This document shows, one piece after another, positions 7,913 to 16,531 of a stretch of DNA of 64,000 bases. The stretch is from Rhodospirillaceae bacterium. GTDB taxonomy: Bacteria > Pseudomonadota > Alphaproteobacteria > Thalassobaculales > Thalassobaculaceae. The DNA lies in NCBI GenBank assembly GCA_018401495.1, contig JAGYJX010000018.1, forward strand, positions 62,001-126,000. The letters run 5' to 3'. The position numbers were made by a program, and so were the translations under genes. The notes beneath the pieces were generated by a model. It was not told where the DNA came from and made no database searches. It saw nothing but the letters and a program-made list of their open reading frames with translations. Each line of letters begins with the position of its first letter. Position 1 is the stretch's first letter.

Positions 7913-9115
7913 TCATGTGGTTGACTGGGCGGCACCGGCGGCGATCAGCGCATCCGTGTCATTTGGCGCAAAGCCGAGCTCTTCGAGGATCGCCCGGGTT
8001 TCGTAGCCGCGGGGTTGAGAGGAGTTCCGATCCGGTGGATACGTCCCATCGACCCGGATCGTCGGGCGGATGGCAGCCGCCTTGCCTTCCGTTGGATGTT
8101 GCTCCCACCGGATGAGGCCGACCGCTTCGAGGTGCGGGTCGGCCTGCAATGTTTCCAACGTATGGCAGGGCATCGCCGCTATATCGGCGGCTCGGAATAT
8201 CCCGAGCCACTCCTCGGTGGTCTTCTGCGTCAGCGGAGCGCCGCGAACCTGGAACCATTCGCCGACGTACCGGGCGCGGGCGGCGACGCTTGCGAACCGC
8301 GGATCCTCCAGCAGATCGCTGCGGCCGACCGCCCGCAGGAACGCGCGGACCTGAGGGTCCGTGTTGATCGTGAAGGATATCCATCCGTCTGCGGTTCGAA
8401 CGGGCTTGTTGTGGGGGCTGAGAAGGCGCTGGTCTCCCGGAGGGCCGACCGGTGGATCGAAGCTGGCTTGGGCCATGTGCTCCTGGAGGACGAAGGCGGC
8501 CATCGTCTCGAACATCGGGATCTCGAGGCTGCTGCCGTCTCCCGTCGCGCGACGTTGAGCCAGGGCCGCCAGGATTGCGCCCGCGACGATCTCGCCGACC
8601 ACGTGATCGCAGACCACCATCGGAACGTAGGCAGGCGTTCCGTCGCGAGCCAGCGCAAGCCCGGCGATGCCCGTCGCACCCTGAACCACGCTGTCGTAGG
8701 TCGGCAGACCGGCATAGGGACCATCCGTCCCGTATCCGGTAATCAGGCAGTGGATCTTGTCGGGGTGCCGGGCGCGGATCGACGCGGCGTCGAGCGCCAG
8801 CCGTTCCAGGGCGTCCGGCCGCATGTTCGCGACGATCACGTCGGCGGATGCGACGAGCCGCTCCACGACCCCGCTGGCCTCCGGCTTCTTGAGGTCGAGA
8901 CCGATGTTCCGCTTGCCGCGGTTGAGGTGCAGGTAGGCGCCGGAATGCTGGCCGGTCGGCGACAAACCGCCGAGGCCACGCATGAGGTCGCCGGCCGGCG
9001 CCTCGACCTTGATGACCTCGGCACCATACTGGGCCAGCCGCCAAGTGGCGACGGGCCCGACCACGACACTGGTCAGATCGAGGACGCGAACGCCCTTGAG
9101 GGGTTCGAACGTCAC
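7913..9115 (-). CDS. Class III CoA-transferase (CaiB/BaiF family)
   Basis: Transfers CoA between a donor acyl-CoA and a carboxylic acid through an aspartyl-CoA anhydride. Length is 400 residues. Family landmarks: VRVLDLTSVVVGPVATW at the N-terminus, AEVIKVEAP, KRNIGLDLKKPE, and the catalytic Asp141 in PTYDSVVQGATG. Its start ATG overlaps the stop of the hydratase gene by 4 bases (ATGA), so the two are coupled. CaiB plus HTD2-like hydratase pairs are known from mesaconate/itaconate-type C5 dicarboxylate metabolism (mesaconyl-CoA transferase and mesaconyl-C4-CoA hydratase). That is my best guess at chemistry, not a demonstrated substrate. Confidence 0.88.
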   Translation of the reverse strand: MTFEPLKGVRVLDLTSVVVGPVATWRLAQYGAEVIKVEAPAGDLMRGLGGLSPTGQHSGAYLHLNRGKRNIGLDLKKPEASGVVERLVASADVIVANMRPDALERLALDAASIRARHPDKIHCLITGYGTDGPYAGLPTYDSVVQGATGIAGLALARDGTPAYVPMVVCDHVVGEIVAGAILAALAQRRATGDGSSLEIPMFETMAAFVLQEHMAQASFDPPVGPPGDQRLLSPHNKPVRTADGWISFTINTDPQVRAFLRAVGRSDLLEDPRFASVAARARYVGEWFQVRGAPLTQKTTEEWLGIFRAADIAAMPCHTLETLQADPHLEAVGLIRWEQHPTEGKAAAIRPTIRVDGTYPPDRNSSQPRGYETRAILEELGFAPNDTDALIAAGAAQSTT

Positions 9116-9945
9116 AGCACCTCCGCCCGCAGGTCGACCGCGATCCTGCCCCCGTCGTCGAAGGCGCGAAGCTGCCAGCCGGTGTCGTCGCGGTCAGCGG
9201 CGAGCGTGATCGGCCGGCAACAGAACAACGGCGCCGTGTGCCTGACGTCGATCGACGCGATCCGCTGCGCGAGATCGTTCCGCAGGAACTCGGTCATCAG
9301 AAGAGTCGTCAGACCGCCGTTCACCACCAAGTCCGGGTAGTCTTCGACGTTGCGGGCATAGTCCCGATCGATGTGGATCTTGTGCGAGTTGAAGCCCAGC
9401 GCCGAATACTGGAACAGCATCGTGTCGTCCGGCGTGACCGTCTTTCGACGTGATGATCGTGCAGGTTCCACCTCAACGGCGGGTCCAGATCCGGCAGAAC
9501 GCTCCTCTGACAGCAGCACGTAGGTGGTGTGCTCGACGATGTCGGGTGTTGTGTCCGATCTTCCGCACAGGGCGTGCTGAACGGTGACGAACGCCATCGG
9601 TCCCGACGCGGTCTCCTTTCGTGTCAGAGACTGGATTGAACTGATCCGCTGCACTGTCGCGCCAATCGGGATGTCGTTGCGAAACTCGACGCGCCGCCGA
9701 CCGAGCACCAATCGGCTGAGTCCGAGATCCGGGATCGGAACGCCCAGGCCGGGAAATCCGTCAGCTCGCAACTGCGAGCGCCGGGCATCCGCCGCAAGCA
9801 GAACGAAGTGCCAGCCGCGCGGAATCAGGTCGCCCTCGCAAATCTGCCCAGGGTCGAGGTCCAGCATGGCCGCCACTCGGCGAACCGTCTGCAGCGAGCA
9901 TGACTCGAGCCGTCGAATCGGCTGGCTTTGGAAGGGCTCGGACAT
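9112..9945 (-). CDS. HTD2-like / MaoC-fold acyl-CoA hydratase
   Basis: A 277-residue double hot-dog protein of the FAS1-like dehydratase / mesaconyl-C4-CoA hydratase type. The N-terminal hot-dog contains PRGWHFVLL and EFRNDIPIG. The C-terminal hot-dog carries FQYSALGFNSHKIHIDRDYA, where the N-x-H-x-I-H pattern supplies the hydratase histidine/asparagine, followed by DLVVNGGLTTLLMTEFL. It is the first gene of the minus-strand set, with a palindrome 33 bases before its start, and is coupled to the CoA-transferase by a 4-base overlap. Reversible hydration of an enoyl-CoA is inferred from the fold. Confidence 0.82.
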   Translation of the reverse strand: MSEPFQSQPIRRLESCSLQTVRRVAAMLDLDPGQICEGDLIPRGWHFVLLAADARRSQLRADGFPGLGVPIPDLGLSRLVLGRRRVEFRNDIPIGATVQRISSIQSLTRKETASGPMAFVTVQHALCGRSDTTPDIVEHTTYVLLSEERSAGSGPAVEVEPARSSRRKTVTPDDTMLFQYSALGFNSHKIHIDRDYARNVEDYPDLVVNGGLTTLLMTEFLRNDLAQRIASIDVRHTAPLFCCRPITLAADRDDTGWQLRAFDDGGRIAVDLRAEVL

Positions 9946-9977
9946 GGCATTCCCGCATCATTCGGCTGTCTTTAAAA

Positions 9978-9998
9978 ATCATATTTGAATGATATGAT
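9978..9998. promoter_or_regulatory. 21-bp palindrome, likely operator of the catabolic island
   Basis: ATCATAT (9978-9984), a 7-base spacer, then ATATGAT (9992-9998): a perfect inverted repeat with half-sites one and a half helical turns apart. It sits in an AT-rich divergent region between the hydratase (starts 9945, minus) and the VOC gene (starts 10184, plus). The IclR-type regulator at 10692 is the nearest candidate to bind it. Confidence 0.55.
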
Positions 9999-10183
9999 GC
10001 AATAGTAAAATTTAACGTGACTCGATCACTGAACCGAGGCACTGTCCGGCAACCCTCACGCGGTTCAGAAATGCCATGTTGAGTCAGGCGGACAAGAGAT
10101 CGGCGGCGTCCTAAGCAGCGCCCGGCCCGTAATAAACGCGCGTATTTCCAGTAGAGCCCAACGCGCTTAAAGAGGAGAAACCG

Positions 10184-10591
10184 ATGAAAATCCAGTATCA
10201 TCACATGAATCTCTGCAGCGAAAACGTGCAGAGGCTCTCCGAGTTTTACCGGTCGGTCTTCGGCCTGAACTCGGTCAACTACCAGCGGGTCAACGCCAGC
10301 GACGACGCAGGGTATGGCGGCAACGTCGACTTCGTGACCGATGGCGCCGTTGAATTCCATCTGGCGCGGCGGGATATCGACCTCGGCTTCCGCATGAAGC
10401 ACATGATCAATCCGCTCGACCGGGGGCATTTTTGCTTTCGGACGGATGACATCGAGGCCTTCAAGAAGCGCCTCGAGGAGCGCAAGATTCCCTACTCCGA
10501 CTACGGCACCTGGGCGATGGCCGGCTGGTACCAGATTTTCTTCCATGACCCCGATGGCAACATCATCGAGGTCCACCAGACCGGAAAGTGA
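10184..10591 (+). CDS. VOC-superfamily protein (glyoxalase/dioxygenase fold)
   Basis: A 135-residue single VOC domain pair. The N-terminal MKIQYHHMNL supplies the first metal histidine, GHFCFRTDDIEAF starts the second beta-alpha-beta-beta-beta unit, and FFHDPDGNIIEVHQ gives the terminal glutamate/histidine. A strong ribosome binding site AAAGAGGAG lies 5 bases before the start. It is divergent from the hydratase gene and directly upstream of the IclR regulator, so it is probably part of the same regulon. The reaction is unknown; isomerase, epimerase or ring-cleavage activities are all possible in this fold. Confidence 0.85.
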   Translation: MKIQYHHMNLCSENVQRLSEFYRSVFGLNSVNYQRVNASDDAGYGGNVDFVTDGAVEFHLARRDIDLGFRMKHMINPLDRGHFCFRTDDIEAFKKRLEERKIPYSDYGTWAMAGWYQIFFHDPDGNIIEVHQTGK

Positions 10592-10691
10592 GGAACTCGG
10601 CGTCGCGTCCACGGCGGCCTGGAGGTGGCGTTGCGATTGTCGTACAGGCAAGCTGCGCTTGAAGACGAGACCATCGGGTCGCCGAGGGACG

Positions 10692-11510
10692 ATGAACGAC
10701 GTTGCGAAGCTGACGAAACGCCGGGGCGAGGAGGACGGGCCGTCTTACTCCGCCCCGGCCCTCGACAAGGGCCTGGATATCCTCGAACTGCTCGCCGAAT
10801 CAGAGACGCCACTGTCCCAGAAAGCAATCGCAGAGCGGCTGGGACGCTCCGTTGGCGAACTCTACCGGATGGTCAACTGCCTGGTCGAGCGCGGCTACCT
10901 AGTCAACGTCGATGAAAAGTACCAGGTTACGACGAAGCTCTTCGAACTGGCGCACATCAACCCGCCGACTCACCGCCTTCTCACCGAAGCGGTGCCGATC
11001 ATGCACAGGCTATCCGGCGAGCTCGAACAGTCTTGCCACCTGAGCGTCTACGCCACGGGCAGACAGGTCGTCATCGCAAAGGTCGACAGCCCGACCGGCA
11101 TGGGATTCAGTCTTCGCGTCGGCGCGGAACTCGACGTGCTCGTTTCGGCATCGGGGCGCGTGTTGCTGGCGTTCCAGGACGCCGAGACTCGCCGTTTGAG
11201 GATCGAGGAATCCTTGGCGCGCCGACCGGACCACGGGGACACGCAGTTCGGCATCGTCCTGGACAGCATCAGGGAACGCGGCTTCGAGTCGATGCCGAGC
11301 GTGCAGGTTCGAGGCCTTTACGCGGTGGCCTTTCCGATCCTGGACACGCGTGGAAGCGCGCTCGCCGCCCTGACGGTCCCCTATGCCGAGAGGATCGATC
11401 TCGCACGGCGTCGGACGATCACGGAAGTCGAAGAATTTCTAGAGCCTGCAGCCAACGAGTTGTCGAGACGCATGGGCGGGATCCAGTTCGCGCCCGGTCC
11501 CACGAGATGA
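10692..11510 (+). CDS. IclR-family transcriptional regulator
   Basis: A 272-residue regulator. The N-terminal winged helix covers about residues 20-85 (ALDKGLDILELLAE, SQKAIAERLGRSVGELYRMV) and the C-terminal IclR effector domain follows (LEQSCHLSVYATGRQVVIAK, SASGRVLLAF, YAVAFPILD, AALTVPYAERI). The ATG at 10692 is preceded by GAGGGA; longer in-frame starts run back through the VOC gene and are rejected. IclR members commonly control adjacent aromatic or acid catabolism genes, and the palindrome at 9978 lies in the promoter region it would be expected to act on. Confidence 0.9.
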   Translation: MNDVAKLTKRRGEEDGPSYSAPALDKGLDILELLAESETPLSQKAIAERLGRSVGELYRMVNCLVERGYLVNVDEKYQVTTKLFELAHINPPTHRLLTEAVPIMHRLSGELEQSCHLSVYATGRQVVIAKVDSPTGMGFSLRVGAELDVLVSASGRVLLAFQDAETRRLRIEESLARRPDHGDTQFGIVLDSIRERGFESMPSVQVRGLYAVAFPILDTRGSALAALTVPYAERIDLARRRTITEVEEFLEPAANELSRRMGGIQFAPGPTR

Positions 11511-11575
11511 AGGACGTCACCGACAACGCGCCGCTGGAGTTCTGATCCGCTGCGGGATGAAGCGGTGCGTTGCCG

Positions 11576-12562
11576 TCACAACGTCAGGCCGTACGCCCCG
11601 GCCTTGAAGCCGCGCAGCCTGACCAGCGCCAGCACCGCGTCGATGGTCGGCGTCGGCACCTCGACCAGGCGGCCGAGTTCCTGCACCGCCGACACCAGGG
11701 CGTCGATTTCCATCGCCCGGCCGCGCTCCAGGTCCTGCAGCATCGAGGTCTTGTGGGCGCCGACCGCCTCGGCCCCGGCGATGCGCTTGTCGACGTCGAT
11801 CGCGAACTTGACGCCGAGCGCCTCGCCGATCGCCTGGCCCTCCAGCATCATCCGGCGGATCAGCGCGCGGGTTCCGGGAAACCGGCAGATCTCCTCCAGC
11901 GTCGCGGCGGTCAGCGCGCTGACCGGGTTCAGCGACAGGTTGCCCCACAGCTTGATCCAGATCTCGTCGCGGATCCGCGGCCGCACCGGCGCCTTGAAGC
12001 CGGCCGCCCGGAACGCGTCGGAGAGCGCGGTCACCCGGTCGGTCTTCTCGCCCGACGGCTCGCCGAGCGTGAAGCGGTCGCCCTCGATCAGCCGCACCAC
12101 CCCCGGCTCGTCGATCTCGGCGGCGGGATAGACCACGCAGCCGATGGCGCGCTCCGGGCCGATGGCGTCCCACTGCACCCCGCCCGGGTCGACGGTCTCC
12201 AGGCGGGTGCCGTCGAGCGGGCCGCCGATGCCGTGGAAGTACCACCACGGCACGCCGTTCACCGCCGTCACCACCGTGGTCGCCTCGTGGAACAGCGAGG
12301 TCATGCGCCGCGCCACCGCCGGCACCGAATGCGCCTTCAGCGCCACCACCACGGAGTCCTGCGCGCCCAGTTCCTCGGGGTTCTCCGAGGCGGCCACCCG
12401 CACGGTCCGCTCGCCCTCGGCGGTGCGCAGCGTCAGCCCGCGCTCCCGGATGGCGGCCAGGTGCGGGCCGCGCGCCACCAGCGACACCTCGGCCCCGGCC
12501 TCGGCGAGGCCGACCGCGAGGTAGCCGCCGATCGCGCCGGCGCCGTAGATGCAGATCTTCAT
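11576..12562 (-). CDS. Ketopantoate reductase family protein (ApbA/PanE-like)
   Basis: A 328-residue NADP-dependent 2-oxo acid reductase fold. It has the nucleotide motif IYGAGAIGGYLAVGLAEAG at the start, HSVPAV in the cofactor loop, catalytic lysine in IWIKLWGNLSLNP, and the second-domain glutamate in SMLQDLERGRAMEIDAL. The ATG at 12562 lies 11 bases after the acyl-CoA synthetase stop, so the two are cotranscribed. True PanE makes pantoate for CoA; pairing with an acyl-CoA ligase suggests a catabolic relative instead. An upstream in-frame start at 12757 only arises because the frame runs back into the synthetase. Confidence 0.88.
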   Translation of the reverse strand: MKICIYGAGAIGGYLAVGLAEAGAEVSLVARGPHLAAIRERGLTLRTAEGERTVRVAASENPEELGAQDSVVVALKAHSVPAVARRMTSLFHEATTVVTAVNGVPWWYFHGIGGPLDGTRLETVDPGGVQWDAIGPERAIGCVVYPAAEIDEPGVVRLIEGDRFTLGEPSGEKTDRVTALSDAFRAAGFKAPVRPRIRDEIWIKLWGNLSLNPVSALTAATLEEICRFPGTRALIRRMMLEGQAIGEALGVKFAIDVDKRIAGAEAVGAHKTSMLQDLERGRAMEIDALVSAVQELGRLVEVPTPTIDAVLALVRLRGFKAGAYGLTL

Positions 12563-12573
12563 CGCCCCGGCCC

Positions 12574-14132
12574 CTACGACGCCTTGGCGCCGAGGCCGAG
12601 CTTCTCGGCGAGGCCGATGCGCTGCAGCTTGCCGGTGGCGCCCTTCGGGGATCTCGGCCACCAGCAGCAGGGTGCGCGGCACCTTGAAGTCGGCGAGGCG
12701 CTGGGAGACGAACGCCTTCAGCTCGGCCTCGGTCGCGGCCGAACCCTCGCGCAGCACGACCGCCGCGCCCGACCTCCTCGCCGAGCTTGGGGTGCGGCAC
12801 CGCGAAGGTGACCGCCTGGGCGACCGCCGGGTGGTCCATCAGCACCTCGTCGACCTCGCGCGGCGCGATCTTCTCGCCGCCGCGGTTGATGATCTCCTTG
12901 ATGCGGCCGGTGATCCGCAGGTAGCCCTCGCCGTCCATCGTCCCCTGGTCGCCGGTGCGGAACCAGCGCCCGCCGTCGCCGTCGGGATCGGGCGCGTAGC
13001 CCTCGGCGTTGGCCTTGTCGTTGTTCTCGTAGCCGGCGGTGACGTTGGGGCCGCGGATCACGATCTCGCCCTCCTCGCCGGCCGGCCGGAAGCGGCCGTC
13101 GAGGCCGAGGATGCGGACCTCCGGCCCGGCCGCCACGCCGACGCTGCCGGGGTAGCGGGCCGCCGGCGGCAGCGGGTTCGAGGTCATCTGGTGCGAGGCC
13201 TCGGTCATGCCGTAGCTCTCGATCACCGGGCAGCCGAAGGTCTGCTCGAGCTCGGCCATCACCTGCGGCGGCAGCGACGACGAGGACGAGCGGATGAAGC
13301 GCAGCGACATGCCGGCCACCGTCTCGGCGTTGCGGCCGGCGCGCGCCACGATCGCCTGGTGCATGGTCGGCACCGCGGTGTACCAGCTCGGCTTCACCTC
13401 CTCGAACCAGCGGAACACCTTGAGCGCGTCGAAGCCCGGCGAGCAGTGCACCGAGGCGCCGGCCTGCAGCGACGACAGCACCGCCGCGATCAGCCCGTGG
13501 ATGTGGAACAGCGGCATGATGTTGAGGCAGCGGTCGGCCGGCTCCAGGCGCAGGGTCGCCGCGATGTGCCCGGCCGAGGCGCAGAGGTTGGCGCCGCTCA
13601 GCGGCACGATCTTCGGGCGCGAGGTGGTGCCGGAGGTGTGCAGCACCAGCGCGGTGTCGCCCGGCCCGGCCGGGCGGGCGGTGCCGGGCGCCGTGCCGCC
13701 GAGGTCGAGGGTGAACGCCCCGGCGCCGCCGCCGGCATCCTCGACCAGCTCGATCACCGGGACACCGTGCCGGGCGGCGACGGCGCGCGCCGGGGTCTCC
13801 ATGCCGGCGGCGACGATCAGGATCCGGGCGCGCAGGTCGGAGATGTAGAACTCGAACTCGTCCTCGCGGTAGCCGGGGTTGAGGGGGGCCGCCGCCGCGT
13901 AGGCCGCCACGGCGACGAAGCACGACGCCATGGCCGGCCCGTTCGGCAGCACGATCGCCACCCGGTCGCCGGCGCCGACGCCGAGCCCGGCCAGGGCCGC
14001 CCCGGTCCGGTCGACCAGGTCGCGCAACCCGCGGTAGGTCAGGCCGGGTCGGCCGGGTGCTCCGATCGCCACGTCAGCGTCGGCACCGCTCGCCAGCAAG
14101 TCGCGAACCTTGGTCGGTGTCGATCTCGCCAT
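12574..14132 (-). CDS. Acyl-CoA synthetase, AMP-binding family (two frameshifts)
   Basis: ATP-dependent activation of a carboxylic acid to its CoA ester. The adenylate-forming motifs are in order: TALVLHTSGTTSRPKIVPLS (P-loop), ESYGMTEASHQ, WFRTGDQGTMDGEGYL and GRIKEIINRGGEKIAP. The C-terminal domain is split: one frame change near 12775 (after PHPKLGEEVG, continuing LREGSAATEAELKAFVSQR) and one near 12645 (after VAEIP, where the usual KGATGKLQR lysine motif is recovered in the third frame), ending at a TAG at 12574-12576. Repaired length is about 519 residues. The reading at 11517-14171 that fuses it to the reductase is an artefact of these shifts. Confidence 0.87.
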
Positions 14133-14358
14133 GTCTGTCGCCTTCCCCGGGATACCGATGCCGGCCCGCATTCTGTGGCGGAAATCGGGACGGCGAATCC
14201 ACCATAGGCCATTCCACGGCGGTTCGCCTTGGGATGCAAGGGTGCGGTAGATGACCGAAGCCTTGCCCTCGCGGAGGATGGTCGGACACGACCGACAGCG
14301 TCGAAGAGTTCGGATGCAGGATAGTGGGCGAACGCACGACTGATCGCCGGCCGGCCAA

Positions 14359-14955
14359 TCAGGCGCTCGAAAAGGATGCGCCGGTTCGGAAGCTGTCCGC
14401 AGACACCGGGACCTGCCGCTCCTCCGTCGATCCGCTGGCGAGATCGTAGACGAAAAAGTGAAATCCTTGGGGTAGGCTGGGCGCCGGATCGACGCGCAAC
14501 TGGGCTGTGTTGCTCAGCGACAGGCAGCCCAGCAGCAGCAGGCGTCCCTGGCGTCGGACCGGCAGCAGTACCCGCTCGAACCTCAGGAAATCGCGGTTCG
14601 GTAGGACGACATTCCCCTTGAACACACAGATCGTTTCGTCAAACACCCGCTCGAAATAGGGCGATACGATCCGGTAGATGCCCGGCGGAACAACCTCGTC
14701 TAGATACCGCCCGGTATGCTGGCTTTTGAATAGGCTGTTGACCGCCTCTCCCGAGACCCGGTACCGAAGCCGTCCCTGATGCCGTTCGAGCAGGTACAGG
14801 AACGGCAGCAACGCCGGGACATCAATGGGATCGAACTCCGCGGGCTGCAACCGGTCGCGAGAGGCCTGTCTGCTCGTCCAGTAGGCGAGAACATCGAGGC
14901 TCTGCTGGTAGTCGCAGCGCCGGTCGGCCAACTCGCGGACATCCTCGGCTTTCAT
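14359..14955 (-). CDS. PAS_5-type PAS domain protein
   Basis: A 198-residue single-domain sensor-like protein of the alphaproteobacterial PAS_5 type. The hallmark order is a W-containing helix (LAYWTSR), a D-P/LLP turn (FDPIDVPALLPFLYLLE), the core strand RLRYRVSGEAV, a G-R-Y-L-D segment, and a final strand pair RFERVLLPVRRQGRLLLLGCL. No output domain is attached. Known members have no defined function; a small-molecule or redox sensing role is inferred from the PAS fold. At least five relatives lie elsewhere in this window. The open frame continues upstream of the ATG at 14955, but without a plausible start. Confidence 0.8.
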   Translation of the reverse strand: MKAEDVRELADRRCDYQQSLDVLAYWTSRQASRDRLQPAEFDPIDVPALLPFLYLLERHQGRLRYRVSGEAVNSLFKSQHTGRYLDEVVPPGIYRIVSPYFERVFDETICVFKGNVVLPNRDFLRFERVLLPVRRQGRLLLLGCLSLSNTAQLRVDPAPSLPQGFHFFVYDLASGSTEERQVPVSADSFRTGASFSSA

Positions 14956-15058
14956 TGCGCCTACCCAGGTTTCTGCACCCGTCCTGACGGGACCAGAGTA
15001 ACTTGGGGCAAATTTATTTGAAATCCACCGTAAGCGCCGTACCGTACCGAACGAGGTG

Positions 15059-15355
15059 CTAGAGGGGCCAGGGGAAAGGTACAGGCCGCCATCTGTGTGC
15101 AGGGTCCGCGCGAAATCCGCTGGCCGCAGGTCTAGAACCCTTACCCCCTTCAGGCCCCGGCCGTGGGTCGCCTCGGCGGCGATCCCGGCGAGCCGGTAGC
15201 TGAACTCGCAGCGGCTCGCGATCGACGTCGATCAGCAGCCGGTGCGGCAGCATCGACAGCGGCAGGTCCAGAGGATCGATGTCGGCGCGGCCGGGCGCCA
15301 CCCGGCCATGGCAGCGGTCGCTCCAGTACTGCAGAAGCGGCTGGAAGACTGACAC
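15059..15355 (-). pseudogene. Truncated PAS_5-type domain remnant
   Basis: Begins at GTG 15355 right after the stop of the neighbouring PAS_5 gene. It reads as the first third of a PAS_5 domain: LLQYWSDR helix, DIDPLDLPLSMLPHRLLIDV turn. At about 15215 the frame changes; the next frame gives FSYRLAGIAAEATHGRGLKG and VRVLDLRPADF, which aligns with the PAS core, then similarity stops near 15090. The second half of the domain is missing, so unlike the other broken genes here this one looks genuinely truncated. In the shifted frame there is no stop before the next PAS_5 gene at 14955. Confidence 0.6.
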
Positions 15356-15889
15356 TCAGCCGCCATCCGGTACGCCGGCTCCGATGTCGATGAACTCGCG
15401 TTCGAACACGTGGAAGGTTTCGGTGTGGTCCAGGTCGGGCCAGGGTCCGAGATCCCGGTCGATGTTGGATCCCACGAACACCATCTGCATCCCGGCGCGG
15501 TCGTCGCGGCGGAACGGGAACGACACCGCCTCGATCGCCATGGTCTTGCCGTTGGCGTAGCGGTTCTCGCCCAGCACGCGCATCCCGCAGGGATGCGACG
15601 CCGGAACCTGGAACCCGGCCATCGCCGCCTCCCGGCGTTCCGGCGCCACCAGCTCGAGATAGTCGCGACCGGTGGGATCGAAGCCGAAGCTCTTCACCAT
15701 GCCGGTGCCCATCAGGCGGATGCGCACGATGCCCGGCTCCGACAGGTCGCAGATCATCATGTGCGGCAGCAGCGCCGGAGCCGACAGCGGGTCGAAGGCG
15801 GAGCGGAGCGGGACGAGCCCGTCGCGCGGCAGGCTCCACCACAGCGCCGACCATGCCCGGCTGCCCTCGGCAATGAAGGAGATGGCCAT
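15356..15889 (-). CDS. PAS_5-type PAS domain protein
   Basis: 177 residues, intact. The PAS_5 pattern is clear: ALWWSLPRDGLVPLRSAFDP, LLPHMMICDLSEPGIVRIRL, MGTGMVKSFGFDPTGRDYLE, then MAIEAVSFPFRRDDRAGMQM. GGAG lies 8 bases before the ATG at 15889. The C-terminal FEREFIDIGAG extension is acidic. It probably arose by tandem duplication with the fragment at 15059-15355 and the gene at 14359-14955. Confidence 0.8.
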   Translation of the reverse strand: MAISFIAEGSRAWSALWWSLPRDGLVPLRSAFDPLSAPALLPHMMICDLSEPGIVRIRLMGTGMVKSFGFDPTGRDYLELVAPERREAAMAGFQVPASHPCGMRVLGENRYANGKTMAIEAVSFPFRRDDRAGMQMVFVGSNIDRDLGPWPDLDHTETFHVFEREFIDIGAGVPDGG

Positions 15890-15993
15890 GGTGTCTCCGT
15901 GCCGTCGGGGTCAGTATCGGCCCGGACGAAGGCGCAGTCATCCCTCCAGCACCGCCCCTCCGACATCGCCCCCGATTCACACCGCGAATCGAA

Positions 15994-16017
15994 GCGGGCG
16001 CCCCGGTAGGCGCCCGC
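15994..16017 (-). terminator. GC hairpin downstream of the rhodanese gene
   Basis: GCGGGCGCC (15994-16002) pairs with GGCGCCCGC (16009-16017) around a 6-base loop, a perfect 9-bp stem starting 27 bases past the rhodanese stop codon. On the minus strand it is followed by TTCGATTCG, only weakly T-rich. Confidence 0.6.
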
Positions 16018-16043
16018 TCGCAGTGGCAAGACGTCGACGGCGC

Positions 16044-16471
16044 TCAGTTGGTGGCGACAGGCAGGCCCTTCTCGCTCCACTCGGTCATCCCGAGCGCGTA
16101 GTAGAACACCTTCTTATAGCCAAGACCCACGGCGGCCTCGGCCGCCGTGGCGGCGCGGCCGCACTGAGACCGTTGCAGTACATCAGGACCGGGGTGTCCT
16201 TGGTCGCGATGGCGGCCGCCAGGGCGTCGGCGTTCACATCGGTGTCGAGCAGCCGCACCGCGCCCTCGATGTGGCCACGCTGGAAGTCGGCCTCGCGACG
16301 GTTGTCGAGCATCACGAGATCGGTGTGCTTCTCGATCAGCGAGATCACGCCCTCGGCGTCAACGGTGGTGGCGCCGGCGATCGCCAGCGGCGCGTCCTCG
16401 GCGGCGGCGGGGCCGGCAAGCAGGGCGAGCGACAGGAACGCAGCGGCGACGGTCTTGAACAGGTTGGTCAT
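16044..16471 (-). CDS. Periplasmic rhodanese-like protein (frameshifted)
   Basis: Single-domain sulfurtransferase-like protein with a cleavable signal peptide (residues 1-24, LLAGPAAAEDA). The rhodanese features are ISLIEKHTDLVMLDNRREADF, HIEGAVRL and the active-site strand VLMYCNGL with the catalytic cysteine. After that loop the frame changes near 16165. Restoring one A (CTCAAG for CTCAG) gives LKCGRAATAAEAAVGLGYK, VFYYALGMTEWSEKGLPV and a TGA at 16044, about 142 residues. AAGGAGGA precedes the ATG. Export to the periplasm is inferred from the signal; the sulfur acceptor is unknown. Confidence 0.85.
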
Positions 16472-16531
16472 TGTTGTCCTCCTTGGTACTGGGATGGGAT
16501 GGGTGGTCGGGTGTGCACTTTCGGCACCCGC

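Noticed and set aside
9090..9115. tRNA-like T-arm sequence (GGTTCGAAC)
   Set aside because: Inside the CoA-transferase start region, without a matching acceptor stem or anticodon arm.
11517..14171. 884-residue acyl-CoA synthetase/ketopantoate reductase fusion
   Set aside because: The joining stretch is out-of-frame reading of both genes caused by frame changes near 12645 and 12775. Two normal genes are recovered when these are corrected.
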